A stretch of DNA of 64,000 bases from Geminocystis sp. GBBB08 (GTDB taxonomy: Bacteria; Cyanobacteriota; Cyanobacteriia; Cyanobacteriales; Cyanobacteriaceae): NCBI RefSeq assembly GCF_016743215.1, contig NZ_VRZC01000002.1, positions 17,405-81,404 on the forward strand. The letters run 5' to 3'. The position numbers were made by a program, and so were the translations under genes. Shown here piece after piece: positions 8,207 through 17,477 of the stretch. The notes under the pieces are model-generated. The model was not told the origin of the DNA, made no database searches, and saw nothing but the letters and a program-made list of their open reading frames with translations. Each line of letters starts with the position of its first letter. Within the stretch, counting starts at the first letter, position 1.

Positions 8207-11200
8207 ATGAATAAGTCATTTTTAAAGCGATTGTTTCCACTTGCTACTATTAGCTTGATGGGAATATTCTACCTTGTACTAACAAAATTCCCAATCAAAT
8301 CATTAATAACCTTACAATCAAATCAAGAAGTAATACAAAATGAAGCGGAAAATTTATTTAATGAAGGGTATCAACTATTTCAACAAGGTACAGCAGAATC
8401 ATTGCAACAAGCAATAGTTAAATTTCAAAAAAGTTATATTTTATATCACAAAATATCAAATATAATCGGAGGAGCAGCTACTCTTAGTAATCTCGCAAAT
8501 ATCTATTCAGATTTAGGAGAGAAACAAAAAGCCTTAGATTATTATCAACAGGCTCTATCTTTATGGAAAGCGGGGAAAAATCTTTCTGAAGAAGCTATGA
8601 CCCTAAATAATATAGGAGTTATTTATAATGATTTAGGAGAGAAACAAAAGGCTTTACGTTATTATCAACAGGCTTTACCTTTATGGAAAGCGGAAAAAAA
8701 TCTTTCTGGGAAAGCTATTACTATTAGTAGTATAGGGGCAGCTTATTCAGATTTAGGAGAGAATCAAAAGGCTTTACGCTATAACCAACAGGCTTTATCT
8801 TTATGGAAAGCGGAAAAAAATCGTTCTGGAGAAGCTAACGCTCTCCATAATATAGGAGTTATTTATGATGATTTAGGAGAGAAACAAAAGGCTTTACGCT
8901 ATTACCAACAGGCTTTATTTTTATGGAAAGCAGAGAAAAATCTTTCTGGAGAAGCTAGCACTCTCAATGGTATAGGAGTTATTTATGATGATTTGGGAAA
9001 ATATTCAGAAGCTCTTAAGTATTATCAACACGCTTTATCTTTATACAAGCCAGTGATTGATCGTTCTAAAGAAGCTGACACTTTCAATAATATAGGAATT
9101 GTCTACCATAAGTTGGGAGAGTATTCGGAAGCCTTGAAATATTACAAACAGTCTTTATCTTTAAACAAAGCAGTGGGAAATCGTTTTAAAGAAGCTACCA
9201 CTCTTAATAATGTTGGTATAAGTTTTTCAGATCTGGGAGATAAACAAAAGGCTTTAGATTATTACCAACAGGCTTTACTTTTACAAAAAACCTTCGGATA
9301 TCGTTCTGGAGAAGCTGGAACTCTCAATAATATTGGTAGTCTTTATTCATATTTAGGAGATAAACAAAAAGCATTAGTAAATTTTAACCAAGCTTTAATT
9401 CTTTCAATACAAGTAGGAGATCGTACTGGTCAAGCAACAACTTTGAATGATATTGGTAGTATTTATTTATATTTAGGAGACAAACAAAAAGCTTTAGACA
9501 ATTTTAACCAAGCTTTAGCTATTTTTAGACAAATAGGCGATCGCCCCAGTGAAGCTAAATCTCTCTATAACATCGCTGGCACACACAAAAGTCAGGGTAA
9601 TCTACAAAACGCTCTCACAAACATCAAAGAAGCGATCGCCATTATCGAAAAATTACGCATAAATATTGCCAGTCAAGATTTACGCACATCTTACTTTGCA
9701 ACCGTTCAAGATTACTATAAGTTTTATATCGAATTATTGATGGAATTACATCAGCAAAACCCCTCTGCTGGTTATAATATCACCGCTTTTGAAGTTAGCG
9801 AACAAGCACGAGCTCGTGGTTTAATAGATTTACTTAACGAAGCTAACGCCGATATTCGTAAAGATATTAATCCTCAATTAAAAGAAAAAGAACAACAACT
9901 ATTAAGCAAATTAAGAAGTAAAACCCAATATCAACTCCAATTAACTCAAGGGAAATATTCAGAAGAACAACTTAAAACTATTAAAAGAGAAATTGCAGAT
10001 ATAACCACTCAATTACAGCAAGTTGAAGGAGAAATTCGCACTCAAAATCCCCGTTATGCAGAAATAAGTCAACCAGAAAATATTAAACTTAAAAACCTCA
10101 AAGACATTCAACAACAATTAGATCAAGATACCGTTTTATTATCTTATTGGTTAGGAGAAAAAGAGAGTTATTTCTGGGTAATTACTCCAAAATCTTTAAC
10201 CAGTTATACCTTAGCAAATAAAAAGGAAATTGAAACTTTAGCAAATGAATTTAAGAATTTAATTGCAGATTCAAGTAAGAGTAATCGCCGTAAAACCACT
10301 GCTCAAAAAGCATTTCAATTAACTGATAAATTATTAGCACCAGCAAAGTCACAATTAACTAATAAAAGATTAATAATTGTCCCCGATGGTGGTTTACAGT
10401 ATATTCCTTTTAACAGTTTAGCTAGTCTAAATAGCACACCAAAAACCTTTAAACCCTTAATATTTGACCATGAAATTGTTAACTTACCTTCCGCTTCAGT
10501 TATTATAGGAATCCGTGAAAATATGGCTAAACGTCCAGCAAATCAAAAAACATTAGCGGTTTTAGCAGATCCAGTTTTTACAGCCAATGATCCCAGAATT
10601 ACTAATAATAATTCAGTCCCAAATAATCGAAATTTTAATAACAATAATCCTACCAATAATAATTCAGTTCAAAATAATCTCAAGCAAAATAATTTATTAA
10701 GTTCATTAACCCTTGAAAGATTAACTAGAAGTTTTCCAACCAGAGATGGAAAATTAGTTTTCGATCGTTTACAAGGAACAAGAAAAGAAGCAGAAAATAT
10801 CTTAAAATTAGTACCTAATTCTGATAGTAAAAAATTCTTAGATTTTGACGCAAATTTAACCGCTATTAACAATCCAGAACTTAGTAAATATCGCTTTATT
10901 CTTTTAGCAACCCATGGCTTTTTAAATGGAATTAATCCCGAATTATCAGGAATTGTCCTGTCTTTAGTCAATGAAAAAGGTGAACAACAAGACGGTTTAT
11001 TAATGACACCTGATATATTTAACCTTAATTTACCAGCCGATTTAATTGTATTAAGTGCCTGTGAAAGTGGCTTAGGAAAAGACGTTAAAGGTGAGGGAAT
11101 AGTCGGTTTAACAAGGGGTTTTATGTATGCTGGTACATCTCGATTAATGTTAAGTTTATGGAAAGTTAACGATGAAATGACGGCAGAATTAATGACTCGT

Positions 11201-11332
11201 TTTTATAAAGGAATATTACAAGAAAACTTAACCCCCGCTCAAGCCTTAAGAAAAGCTCAATTATCTATGTGGGAAGAAGGTAATGCTCCTTATTATTGGT
11301 CTGCTTTTATATTACAAGGTGAATGGCGTTAA
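8207..11332 (+). CDS. TPR-CHAT protein (intact, 1041 residues)
   Basis: An N-terminal hydrophobic segment (about residues 11-28) is followed by roughly eleven TPR units of 40 residues ([15 protein letters not shown] type, residues 60-480), a helical linker and a C-terminal CHAT domain. The catalytic pair is His903 (LLATHGFL) and Cys952 (LSACESGLG). A short Asn-rich stretch occurs at about residues 800-825. The repeats are very alike at DNA level, so the copy number may vary. CHAT domains are caspase-fold proteases; TPR-CHAT proteins elsewhere cleave effectors on activation. It forms a likely operon with the DUF928 gene and is an intact counterpart of the split gene at 991-3897. Confidence 0.85.
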   Translation: MNKSFLKRLFPLATISLMGIFYLVLTKFPIKSLITLQSNQEVIQNEAENLFNEGYQLFQQGTAESLQQAIVKFQKSYILYHKISNIIGGAATLSNLANIYSDLGEKQKALDYYQQALSLWKAGKNLSEEAMTLNNIGVIYNDLGEKQKALRYYQQALPLWKAEKNLSGKAITISSIGAAYSDLGENQKALRYNQQALSLWKAEKNRSGEANALHNIGVIYDDLGEKQKALRYYQQALFLWKAEKNLSGEASTLNGIGVIYDDLGKYSEALKYYQHALSLYKPVIDRSKEADTFNNIGIVYHKLGEYSEALKYYKQSLSLNKAVGNRFKEATTLNNVGISFSDLGDKQKALDYYQQALLLQKTFGYRSGEAGTLNNIGSLYSYLGDKQKALVNFNQALILSIQVGDRTGQATTLNDIGSIYLYLGDKQKALDNFNQALAIFRQIGDRPSEAKSLYNIAGTHKSQGNLQNALTNIKEAIAIIEKLRINIASQDLRTSYFATVQDYYKFYIELLMELHQQNPSAGYNITAFEVSEQARARGLIDLLNEANADIRKDINPQLKEKEQQLLSKLRSKTQYQLQLTQGKYSEEQLKTIKREIADITTQLQQVEGEIRTQNPRYAEISQPENIKLKNLKDIQQQLDQDTVLLSYWLGEKESYFWVITPKSLTSYTLANKKEIETLANEFKNLIADSSKSNRRKTTAQKAFQLTDKLLAPAKSQLTNKRLIIVPDGGLQYIPFNSLASLNSTPKTFKPLIFDHEIVNLPSASVIIGIRENMAKRPANQKTLAVLADPVFTANDPRITNNNSVPNNRNFNNNNPTNNNSVQNNLKQNNLLSSLTLERLTRSFPTRDGKLVFDRLQGTRKEAENILKLVPNSDSKKFLDFDANLTAINNPELSKYRFILLATHGFLNGINPELSGIVLSLVNEKGEQQDGLLMTPDIFNLNLPADLIVLSACESGLGKDVKGEGIVGLTRGFMYAGTSRLMLSLWKVNDEMTAELMTRFYKGILQENLTPAQALRKAQLSMWEEGNAPYYWSAFILQGEWR

Positions 11333-11748
11333 ATGTTCAGTTCGGTTTTTTCTTTGCCCATATTTATATACTCAGTAAAGGAATATAAAGATAGTGGTGA
11401 GGGTAGGCACTCATGGAAGAGACAAGAGGAATTTTTGAAACATTCAAATTATGACCTTGTTAAGTATCGCAATCCTTTTAAATGCGTCTTAACTTATAAC
11501 TTATGCCCATATAAAAGTTTGATCATCCTAGAAATAAATAAGAGTTTCTTCTCGAACTTCAGGTAAATTGTAAAGTTTTATAACAAATTCAATAATTTTC
11601 ATGGAACAGTAATAGCTAATTCCTGAGAGATAAATCAACAACCAAGAAGATTCATATTAGGATTTTAACTATTTTGCGTAAAAGCAATAAGTAAATCCGG
11701 ATATATCAATCAAGAAACCTAATTTTATTGTAGAGGAGATCAATAATT
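11333..11748 (+). repeat. Intergenic stretch with a diverged copy of the 75-bp repeat
   Basis: No convincing gene. From about 11610 to 11722 it holds a full and a partial diverged copy (TAATAGCTAATTCCTGA, later AACCAAGAAGATTCATATTA) of the tandem repeat found at 12753-12933. A good ribosome binding site (AGAGGAG) precedes the next gene. Confidence 0.6.
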
Positions 11749-12633
11749 ATGAATCAAAATAAAATTCAAAGAGCAAGAAAAATTATCGAAGAATACGCCA
11801 ATTTACACGCTGTGACAGCCGCAACTATAGGTTTTGTCGGTGGTCAGTTTGGTTTGGATAGAATTGTTCTTACAGGTTTTACTATAAGTATGATTAATGA
11901 AATCTGTGATGAGTTATCAGTAACTGAGAATAAAGCTAGAGGAATCCACATAGTTTCTGCTATTGCTCGTCTTACAGTTAAAGGCACTGCAATGGCACAT
12001 ACCCTACTTAATTGGATTCCAGGAGGCTCATTGGTTAATGGGTATGTAACATTCGTTTTAACGAAAAAAGCAGGTGATGAATGTATTGAAGATATTTTGA
12101 AAAATCGTATGACAACGGGACAACAAGCAAGACAAGCTGTAAATCGAGGACTAACGCATTTTGCCAATCGAGAAATTTCTCATTTTGTTGGGCACATTAC
12201 AGATACTTCTTTTGACGCATTAGGACATTTTTCTGAACCTTTAGCAGAACTTCTTAAAGATAGTGCAGTAGATGAGTATGGCAGAATTTTTATTAGCACT
12301 TTATTGACAAAAACAACCGAAGATATGGTTCAAGGGAGACGGCTAAATTTAGCGGAGGAAGTACGCACTGCCGTTTATGGAGTCTTGGCTGTTGCTTTAC
12401 TTGATCATAGAATTCATGTAGATGACTCTTATGTACCAGATAGAGAAGCTAGAATTGAGGCGGCTAAACTATTAGAGCAACGTAACCCGGCTTTTAAAGC
12501 TTTTTTGGAGGAGCGAATTAAGATTATTGCCTCTACTCCTGATAAAGCAACTCACCTGAGAGAAACTCGCAAAATTGCCGAAATCTTGAGCAAAGAAATT
12601 AAACATATCCTTAACAAAAAAAGCTCAAAATAA
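11749..12633 (+). CDS. Unrecognised protein with two Gly-rich hydrophobic segments
   Basis: A 294-residue protein. Residues about 20-45 (HAVTAATIGFVGGQFGLDRI) and 85-110 (LLNWIPGGSLVNGYVTFVL) are hydrophobic, Gly-rich helices of the kind seen in DUF697/YcjF-like membrane-associated proteins. The C-terminal half is charged and helical. Upstream and downstream it is flanked by copies of the same 75-bp repeat, which may have carried a shared promoter. No catalytic motif is visible; the DUF697 resemblance is weak. Confidence 0.65.
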   Translation: MNQNKIQRARKIIEEYANLHAVTAATIGFVGGQFGLDRIVLTGFTISMINEICDELSVTENKARGIHIVSAIARLTVKGTAMAHTLLNWIPGGSLVNGYVTFVLTKKAGDECIEDILKNRMTTGQQARQAVNRGLTHFANREISHFVGHITDTSFDALGHFSEPLAELLKDSAVDEYGRIFISTLLTKTTEDMVQGRRLNLAEEVRTAVYGVLAVALLDHRIHVDDSYVPDREARIEAAKLLEQRNPAFKAFLEERIKIIASTPDKATHLRETRKIAEILSKEIKHILNKKSSK

Positions 12634-12676
12634 CATTGCTCGAAGGTTTACTATCAAGGGCTTTTACAATTTATTA

Positions 12677-12752
12677 GACATCTCCAGAAAACATTTTTTA
12701 CAGACTTGTAGTAAGGGCTTCAGCCCTCATTGTCGCAAATATGGTCGATGTC
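12677..12752. mobile_element. MITE-like element, copy 1 (76 bp)
   Basis: Ends GACATCTCC and GGTCGATGTC are inverted and flanked by TA on both sides. The interior has a GGGCTTCAGCCC hairpin. Same termini as the elements at 19446-19552 and 32445-32551. No transposase inside. Confidence 0.6.
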
Positions 12753-12933
12753 TAATGGCTAATTCCGATAAAGAAATCAGTAACAACCAAGCAGATTAAT
12801 ATCAGGAATTTTAAAATTTTTGCGGAAAAGTAATAGCTCATCCTGATAAAGAAATCAACAATCAAGAAGATTAACATCAGGAATTTTAAAATTTTTGCGT
12901 AACAGTAATAGCCAATCCTGATAAAGAAATCAA
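12753..12933 (+). repeat. 75-78 bp tandem repeat, 2.4 units
   Basis: Units at 12753-12830, 12831-12905 and partial 12906-12933 share AATCCTGATAAAGAAATCAA and CAGGAATTTTAAAATTTTTG. They lie directly upstream of the RTX gene. Diverged copies lie upstream of the preceding gene at 11610-11722. The array is contiguous, without spacers, so it is not a CRISPR. Confidence 0.85.
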
Positions 12934-12973
12934 CCTAAAAAAGTTAAAAAATTGAAATTCGAGGAAAGAAAAA

Positions 12974-13927
12974 ATGATTACATTAGGTATGAGTTTATTT
13001 GGTCCCATTAATCTAGGTTTAACTATTAATGGAACAAACGGAAATGATTCTCTAATAGGAGATATTCTGGGAGATAAAATTTACGGTTTAGGGGGGAATG
13101 ATTCACTCTCAGGAAAAGATGGTAATGATGTTTTGTATGGAGGATCAGCAAACGTCGCAGAGCTTAACTCTGGGAATGATTACCTTGACGGGGGTTATGG
13201 AGACGATAGATTATATGGAGCTGATGGCAATGATATTCTATTAGGAGGATATGGAAAAGATACCCTCTGGGGTGGAATAGGTAGTGATAAACTTTACGGT
13301 GGTTACGATAATGACACTCTCTATGGAGAAGCCAGTATTGATACTCTTTATGGAGATCAAGGTAATGACTGTTTAAGTGGTGGTACAGAGAACGATCTAC
13401 TCTATGGTGGTGATGGAAATGACGCAATGTTTGGAGACGGTGGAAATGACTATCTCGATGGTGGTGCCGGTAATGACAGTTTATCAGGATGGAATCCTTT
13501 TGGTTCTTCAGCCAATGATGTTGATACTTTGACTGGAGGTACTGGTAATGATACTTTAGTAGGTGGTTTTGGCAATGATTCATTTACTGGCGGAGCAGGT
13601 CAAGACAGCTTTGCTTTTCAAGGTTACGGACAAGGAGTAACCAGAATTTCAGACTTTAATAGCTATGATGATACGATCGTGATAACGTCTGGATATTTCG
13701 GTGGCATAAGTAAAAACCGTTTTCTTTCAGATACTGAATTTTCTCTCGGTTCATCAGCAACTAGCTCTAGTACAAGATTTATCTATAACCGCAGTACAGG
13801 AGATTTATTCTTTGACCCTGACGGAACAGGTTCAAGTAGTGCTGTGAAGTTTGCCCAACTTAATCCAAATACGTTTTTATATAATACGGATATTTATATC
13901 TCTAATCTCACATCTATACTAACCTAG
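12974..13927 (+). CDS. RTX-type calcium-binding repeat protein
   Basis: A 317-residue protein. About residues 25-210 consist of RTX nonapeptides (GGNDSLSGKDGNDVLYGG pattern) that fold into a calcium-loaded beta-roll. The C-terminal 100 residues (QDSFAFQGYG, later RISDFNSYDDTIVI) form the usual RTX cap. RTX proteins leave through type I secretion with a C-terminal signal and no N-terminal signal peptide, consistent with this start. No enzyme domain is present, so it may be a surface or adhesive protein. AAGGGATCC-type hairpins follow the gene. Confidence 0.85.
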   Translation: MITLGMSLFGPINLGLTINGTNGNDSLIGDILGDKIYGLGGNDSLSGKDGNDVLYGGSANVAELNSGNDYLDGGYGDDRLYGADGNDILLGGYGKDTLWGGIGSDKLYGGYDNDTLYGEASIDTLYGDQGNDCLSGGTENDLLYGGDGNDAMFGDGGNDYLDGGAGNDSLSGWNPFGSSANDVDTLTGGTGNDTLVGGFGNDSFTGGAGQDSFAFQGYGQGVTRISDFNSYDDTIVITSGYFGGISKNRFLSDTEFSLGSSATSSSTRFIYNRSTGDLFFDPDGTGSSSAVKFAQLNPNTFLYNTDIYISNLTSILT

Positions 13928-13986
13928 ATATGGATGCAATAAAACAATAAGAGTTCAAATTGATTAGAAAGGCGTGCTGCGAAGCA

Positions 13987-14010
13987 GATCCCTTTGGGAT
14001 CCCTTTTCTT
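13987..14010 (+). terminator. Intrinsic terminator after the RTX gene
   Basis: GATCCC TTT GGGATC hairpin followed by CCTTTTCTTTTT. Confidence 0.7.
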
Positions 14011-14049
14011 TTTCCATATTACAAAAGATTTAGAACTGGGATAAGATTG

Positions 14050-14103
14050 TTAAAGACTAATTATATATAAAATTATTATATATAATTAGTCTTTAATTTT
14101 TTT
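14050..14103. terminator. Perfect 21-bp hairpin, bidirectional terminator
   Basis: Arms 14050-14070 and 14076-14096 are perfectly complementary around a five-base loop, and T-tracts follow on the + strand. It lies between the convergent RTX and ASCH genes. Confidence 0.75.
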
Positions 14104-14108
14104 ATAAT

Positions 14109-14531
14109 TTATTGATGATTGTAATTAGTATTAAAAAATTTTTGTTTTCCTTTTATTGGAAATGGAATAATTGGCTTAATATCTTTCAATCTCCAAGCAT
14201 ATCTTTCTAATTCCCAATTTCCGCAATCTATTTCTAATTGTGATTGTTTAGCTAGTAACTCAGGAGTTATTTTTATACAATCTGTTAAATTACATATCGC
14301 AATTGCCTTTCCAAAAGGAAATTCATTCCAATCCTTATAAAAATTATTTAATTCATGTTTATTAACTAAATAATTTGCTATATCCTTTAAATAAGGCTTA
14401 CTTATTTTTGCAGAACAAATTAAAATTTTTCCTCTGTAATTGGTTGACCAAGATCTTGTTTCGTACTTTTTATAATTGAAAGCTATTAAAGAAGCCCAAG
14501 GTTGCCATAAACTAATAGCTTTTATTTGCAT
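14109..14531 (-). CDS. ASCH domain protein
   Basis: A 140-residue protein opening with AISLWQPWASLIAFNYKKYETRSW, the signature start of ASCH domains (a PUA-like RNA-binding fold, some members of which are RNases or amidohydrolases). The strand YRGKILICSAK follows. It starts 35 bases after the QueC-like gene on the same strand, so it is probably the last gene of that operon. In this setting it may bind RNA or a modified nucleoside. That role is a guess. Confidence 0.75.
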   Translation of the reverse strand: MQIKAISLWQPWASLIAFNYKKYETRSWSTNYRGKILICSAKISKPYLKDIANYLVNKHELNNFYKDWNEFPFGKAIAICNLTDCIKITPELLAKQSQLEIDCGNWELERYAWRLKDIKPIIPFPIKGKQKFFNTNYNHQ

Positions 14532-14566
14532 AAATATCTATAAAAACTAAAATTAAATTAAATATC

Positions 14567-16423
14567 TTATCTAATAAATTCAACTTTCATAAATTCTCTT
14601 TTTAGAATCTCTTCACTAAATTGAGCTTCGTCAATAATTAAATGTTGCGGATCATAAATAATATACAAAACACGACGATTGTTGTCTCCATATTTAGTAA
14701 TATCTTCAGCTATATCTCTTGTAATTGGTCTTATATCTTCTTTTTTTCTAACATATTTTAATTCAATCCAAAGTTGTAAATGTTCGGCAGACCAATCTGG
14801 TTTAGTAAAACAAGAAGACCAACGCATAAAAGGAAATTCACGCACTAGAGTCAAATCATGTCCTTGTAAAATTCCATCACATATTTCTTGAAGATGAGGT
14901 TCATCTTTTGGTTTATGGGTTTTACAAGCTGTCGGTATTCCATTTTTAAGAATTTTTGTAATTTTTTGAATATAATTTTGCCATGAAGAAGATAAATGTT
15001 TTTGACCAGCAATCATCGCTATCATTGAGCTTTTTTCAAGATGTCCATTAAAGAGAGCTTTACTATTATTTTGAATTTGTGTTTGAAGAACATTAGCCAC
15101 ATTTAATCCGTGCCTTTTGTGCATTTCTATAATCTGTTGAGCAACTTGACTTTGTTTAGAGAAAGATCGGGTAGCCCGTGAAATATCTCTATTAAACTTT
15201 GTAGCTATTTCTTGATCACTCATTCTATCTAACTCAAAAGCGTGACGAGCATAATTAACTGCCATATTAGTTTCATATCCTTCTTTTCTTTTTCCAGTAA
15301 AGACATCTGATACATAATCAGTTTCTAGCTCATATTCTTCTTGATTAGCAGCAAAAATGGCAATTCTTCTATCAATACACTGACTACAAGTACCACAATG
15401 CCATTGTGTTTTTGATTGATATATTTGATGGGCGCAAGAACAGGTAAAACCAATAAGTTCACTGGCATTATTTTGAGCAATAATAGAAACAATATCTGTT
15501 TTGGTTTTGAAGAAAAAAGGATTATCAATTTGAAAATCACGTTCGGTTATTAAACTATATAGTTCACTAAACCAATATAAAGCTAGTGGATGTGTTGTTC
15601 TTGAAGCTCTAGCTCTAATTGCTTCATCAGCTACTGGTAAATTTAAACTAACAATTCCATTCTCAAAAAATCTCACGCCATCAGAATTAATACATTCAGC
15701 GACTGCTGTTCCTAAAGCAGAAAAGAGAAAAGATCGAGTTCTTTGTGTATGTTCATGTCTAAGTGTTGTGCTATCCTTATTAACCCAAATGGGAATATGC
15801 TTTATTGTGATTTCTGGATAAAATTGACGTAATTTCTTAACAAGTTGCTTTACTCGTTTGTCCATTGTTGCAACACTTCTATGACTTACTAAAATTAAGT
15901 TTTTTCCAGTTGATGCTGTTTCAACTGCTCCGGCTAAAGAATCTAATCCACCTGAAAACATGAGAACTCTATCAATATTTTGCGTTGTCCACTTTTCTTG
16001 TTCATTTAGTTCTAAGTAAAGTTGTTTTGGTTCATTAGTTAATTGTTGAAACTGAAAGATATATTTGTCATCAGAAAGAAAATTTAAAACTCTAATTAGC
16101 TTTTGTTTGACTTGCTCTTGATTCCAAAAATTTGGTTCACGCACCGCAATAATAAATTGAAAATCTCTGTCCCAAGATTCTTGACCGCTGCTTAGCCCTG
16201 ATCTTCCTCTTGATATAGCACAATCCGCCGCAAAAACTAATGAAGCAATCTCAATTAGGTCTATAATTCTTGGTGATAAATTTTTGAGAAATATCTTGGT
16301 TAAGTTCTCTAAGCGAACATTAACGTTAGGATCTAAGCCTTGAGTATTTAGTTCTATTATTTGACGATCAGAAGTCTCCGAATAAATAGCTCCATTACAA
16401 AGAAAAAGACGGGGTTTAATCAT
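14567..16423 (-). CDS. QueC-like ATP-pyrophosphatase fused to PD-(D/E)XK nuclease-like domain
   Basis: A 618-residue protein in three parts. Residues 1-150 are unrecognised. Residues 150-360 form a QueC-like domain: nucleotide-binding SGGLDS (157-162) and the zinc site Cys328/Cys330, Cys343, Cys346, Cys349 (HCGTCSQC, followed by DRR) as in 7-cyano-7-deazaguanine synthase. The C-terminal 90 residues have Asp543, Glu554 and Lys556 (KPDW...IELK), the PD-(D/E)XK nuclease pattern. No other queuosine gene is nearby, so this is not the housekeeping pathway. QueC homologues serve in the Qat and type IV CBASS defence systems. The start overlaps the upstream gene by four bases (ATGA). Confidence 0.8.
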   Translation of the reverse strand: MIKPRLFLCNGAIYSETSDRQIIELNTQGLDPNVNVRLENLTKIFLKNLSPRIIDLIEIASLVFAADCAISRGRSGLSSGQESWDRDFQFIIAVREPNFWNQEQVKQKLIRVLNFLSDDKYIFQFQQLTNEPKQLYLELNEQEKWTTQNIDRVLMFSGGLDSLAGAVETASTGKNLILVSHRSVATMDKRVKQLVKKLRQFYPEITIKHIPIWVNKDSTTLRHEHTQRTRSFLFSALGTAVAECINSDGVRFFENGIVSLNLPVADEAIRARASRTTHPLALYWFSELYSLITERDFQIDNPFFFKTKTDIVSIIAQNNASELIGFTCSCAHQIYQSKTQWHCGTCSQCIDRRIAIFAANQEEYELETDYVSDVFTGKRKEGYETNMAVNYARHAFELDRMSDQEIATKFNRDISRATRSFSKQSQVAQQIIEMHKRHGLNVANVLQTQIQNNSKALFNGHLEKSSMIAMIAGQKHLSSSWQNYIQKITKILKNGIPTACKTHKPKDEPHLQEICDGILQGHDLTLVREFPFMRWSSCFTKPDWSAEHLQLWIELKYVRKKEDIRPITRDIAEDITKYGDNNRRVLYIIYDPQHLIIDEAQFSEEILKREFMKVEFIR

Positions 16424-17226
16424 AGCTCCGCCTCCTGTTGTTTTAATTCAGCTTGTAATTTTTTCAATGCTACAGCCATAAAATTTGAAGAATTATCCAG
16501 ATTGATTCCTTCTTGAAATTCTGTTTTTGAATACCATTGACCACAGAAGTCATAAACAATTTTGGCGCTTTGTTCACAATGACGCTGTAAAGCTTCATTA
16601 AATTTAGTTAATTCGCCAATATTAGTCAGTTGTTCAGTATTTAGATTGGCGGCTGTAATTCGACTAAGATAAAAGTTAAGAAATCGAGCCATAAAACGAC
16701 CAAAAAATACCTGACCTAACTGGGAAAACCCTTTTTTTGTCGAAAGTTGATTAATGACTGAGATTAGTTCATCTCTAGTATTTCCAAAAAGAGGAATTTG
16801 TTGATTCGATGCTAATGAGCTAAATGCTTCTCCAATGGCTTGTTGTGCAATTTCACTAATATCTGTGCTACATGATTGCTCGAATAAAACGTCATCAATT
16901 ACAGTTTGAATTTTTGTTGTTAAATCAAAAATAGTGGCATCTTCAGAAAGATAAATGCCTATTTTTTCTAAACTTGTTTGCCAATCTGAAGCTCTGGTTG
17001 CTAAAACAATCTGAGTCAATAAATAGAAACTATATCTAAGCCCAAAATCTTGTTTGGCTCTTTCTAAACCTTTTTGTGCAGCGTTAAGAGTTTCTCTAGC
17101 AAGTTCATGAACATTATCAGACAATTTTTCAGATTTATTAGACTCACTAGAAGGATTAGCAACTAATGAAACAACAGACTGCCATTTTTTTGTTGTTGGT
17201 ATTTTTCCGAGACGTACATGACCCAT
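16420..17226 (-). CDS. Helical partner of the QueC-like protein (unrecognised)
   Basis: A 268-residue, mainly helical protein beginning Met-Gly-His-Val-Arg-Leu-Gly (LGKIPTTKKWQSVVSLV). The ATGA overlap couples it to the QueC-like gene. No catalytic motif is visible. In Qat and type IV CBASS, a QueC homologue works on a partner protein encoded beside it, and an N-terminal glycine after Met would suit an N-terminal modification. That comparison is inference. A 250-base gap containing a direct repeat precedes it, so the operon promoter probably lies there. Confidence 0.65.
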   Translation of the reverse strand: MGHVRLGKIPTTKKWQSVVSLVANPSSESNKSEKLSDNVHELARETLNAAQKGLERAKQDFGLRYSFYLLTQIVLATRASDWQTSLEKIGIYLSEDATIFDLTTKIQTVIDDVLFEQSCSTDISEIAQQAIGEAFSSLASNQQIPLFGNTRDELISVINQLSTKKGFSQLGQVFFGRFMARFLNFYLSRITAANLNTEQLTNIGELTKFNEALQRHCEQSAKIVYDFCGQWYSKTEFQEGINLDNSSNFMAVALKKLQAELKQQEAEL

Positions 17227-17368
17227 ATTTACGTCCTTTGAATACGAATAATATTAATTAACATTATTTAAGTAAATCATTCGATTATATGAGTTAGTTT
17301 AAGCTAAAAGTTGTATTAAATCAATTCTAAAAATTTTCAAAACAGAAAAGCAAAGAGTACTTTTGGTT

Positions 17369-17403
17369 ATGTTTTAGATCATTTGCATTCTATGTTTTAG
17401 ATC
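17369..17403 (-). promoter_or_regulatory. Direct repeat upstream of the QueC-like operon, possible operator
   Basis: TATGTTTTAGATC occurs at 17369-17381 and again at 17391-17403, two helical turns apart (22 bp). It lies in the gap between the DUF4209 gene and the QueC operon, 140 bases upstream of the operon's first start codon. Confidence 0.35.
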
Positions 17404-17477
17404 TTGACTTGAAATATTTTCAATTTCTTGACTCTGTTAAACTTTTGTATCATACTTAAAGTCTTATCATAAAATCC

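Noticed and set aside
11333..11566. 77-residue frame directly after the TPR-CHAT gene
   Set aside because: No family features, no ribosome site, no coherent composition; starts at the stop of the preceding gene by chance.
12753..12933. CRISPR array
   Set aside because: Units are contiguous diverged repeats of 75-78 bp without unique spacers, and there are no cas genes.
13164..13583. Minus-strand frame of 139 residues within the RTX gene
   Set aside because: His/Tyr-rich shadow created by the Gly/Asp repeats on the other strand.
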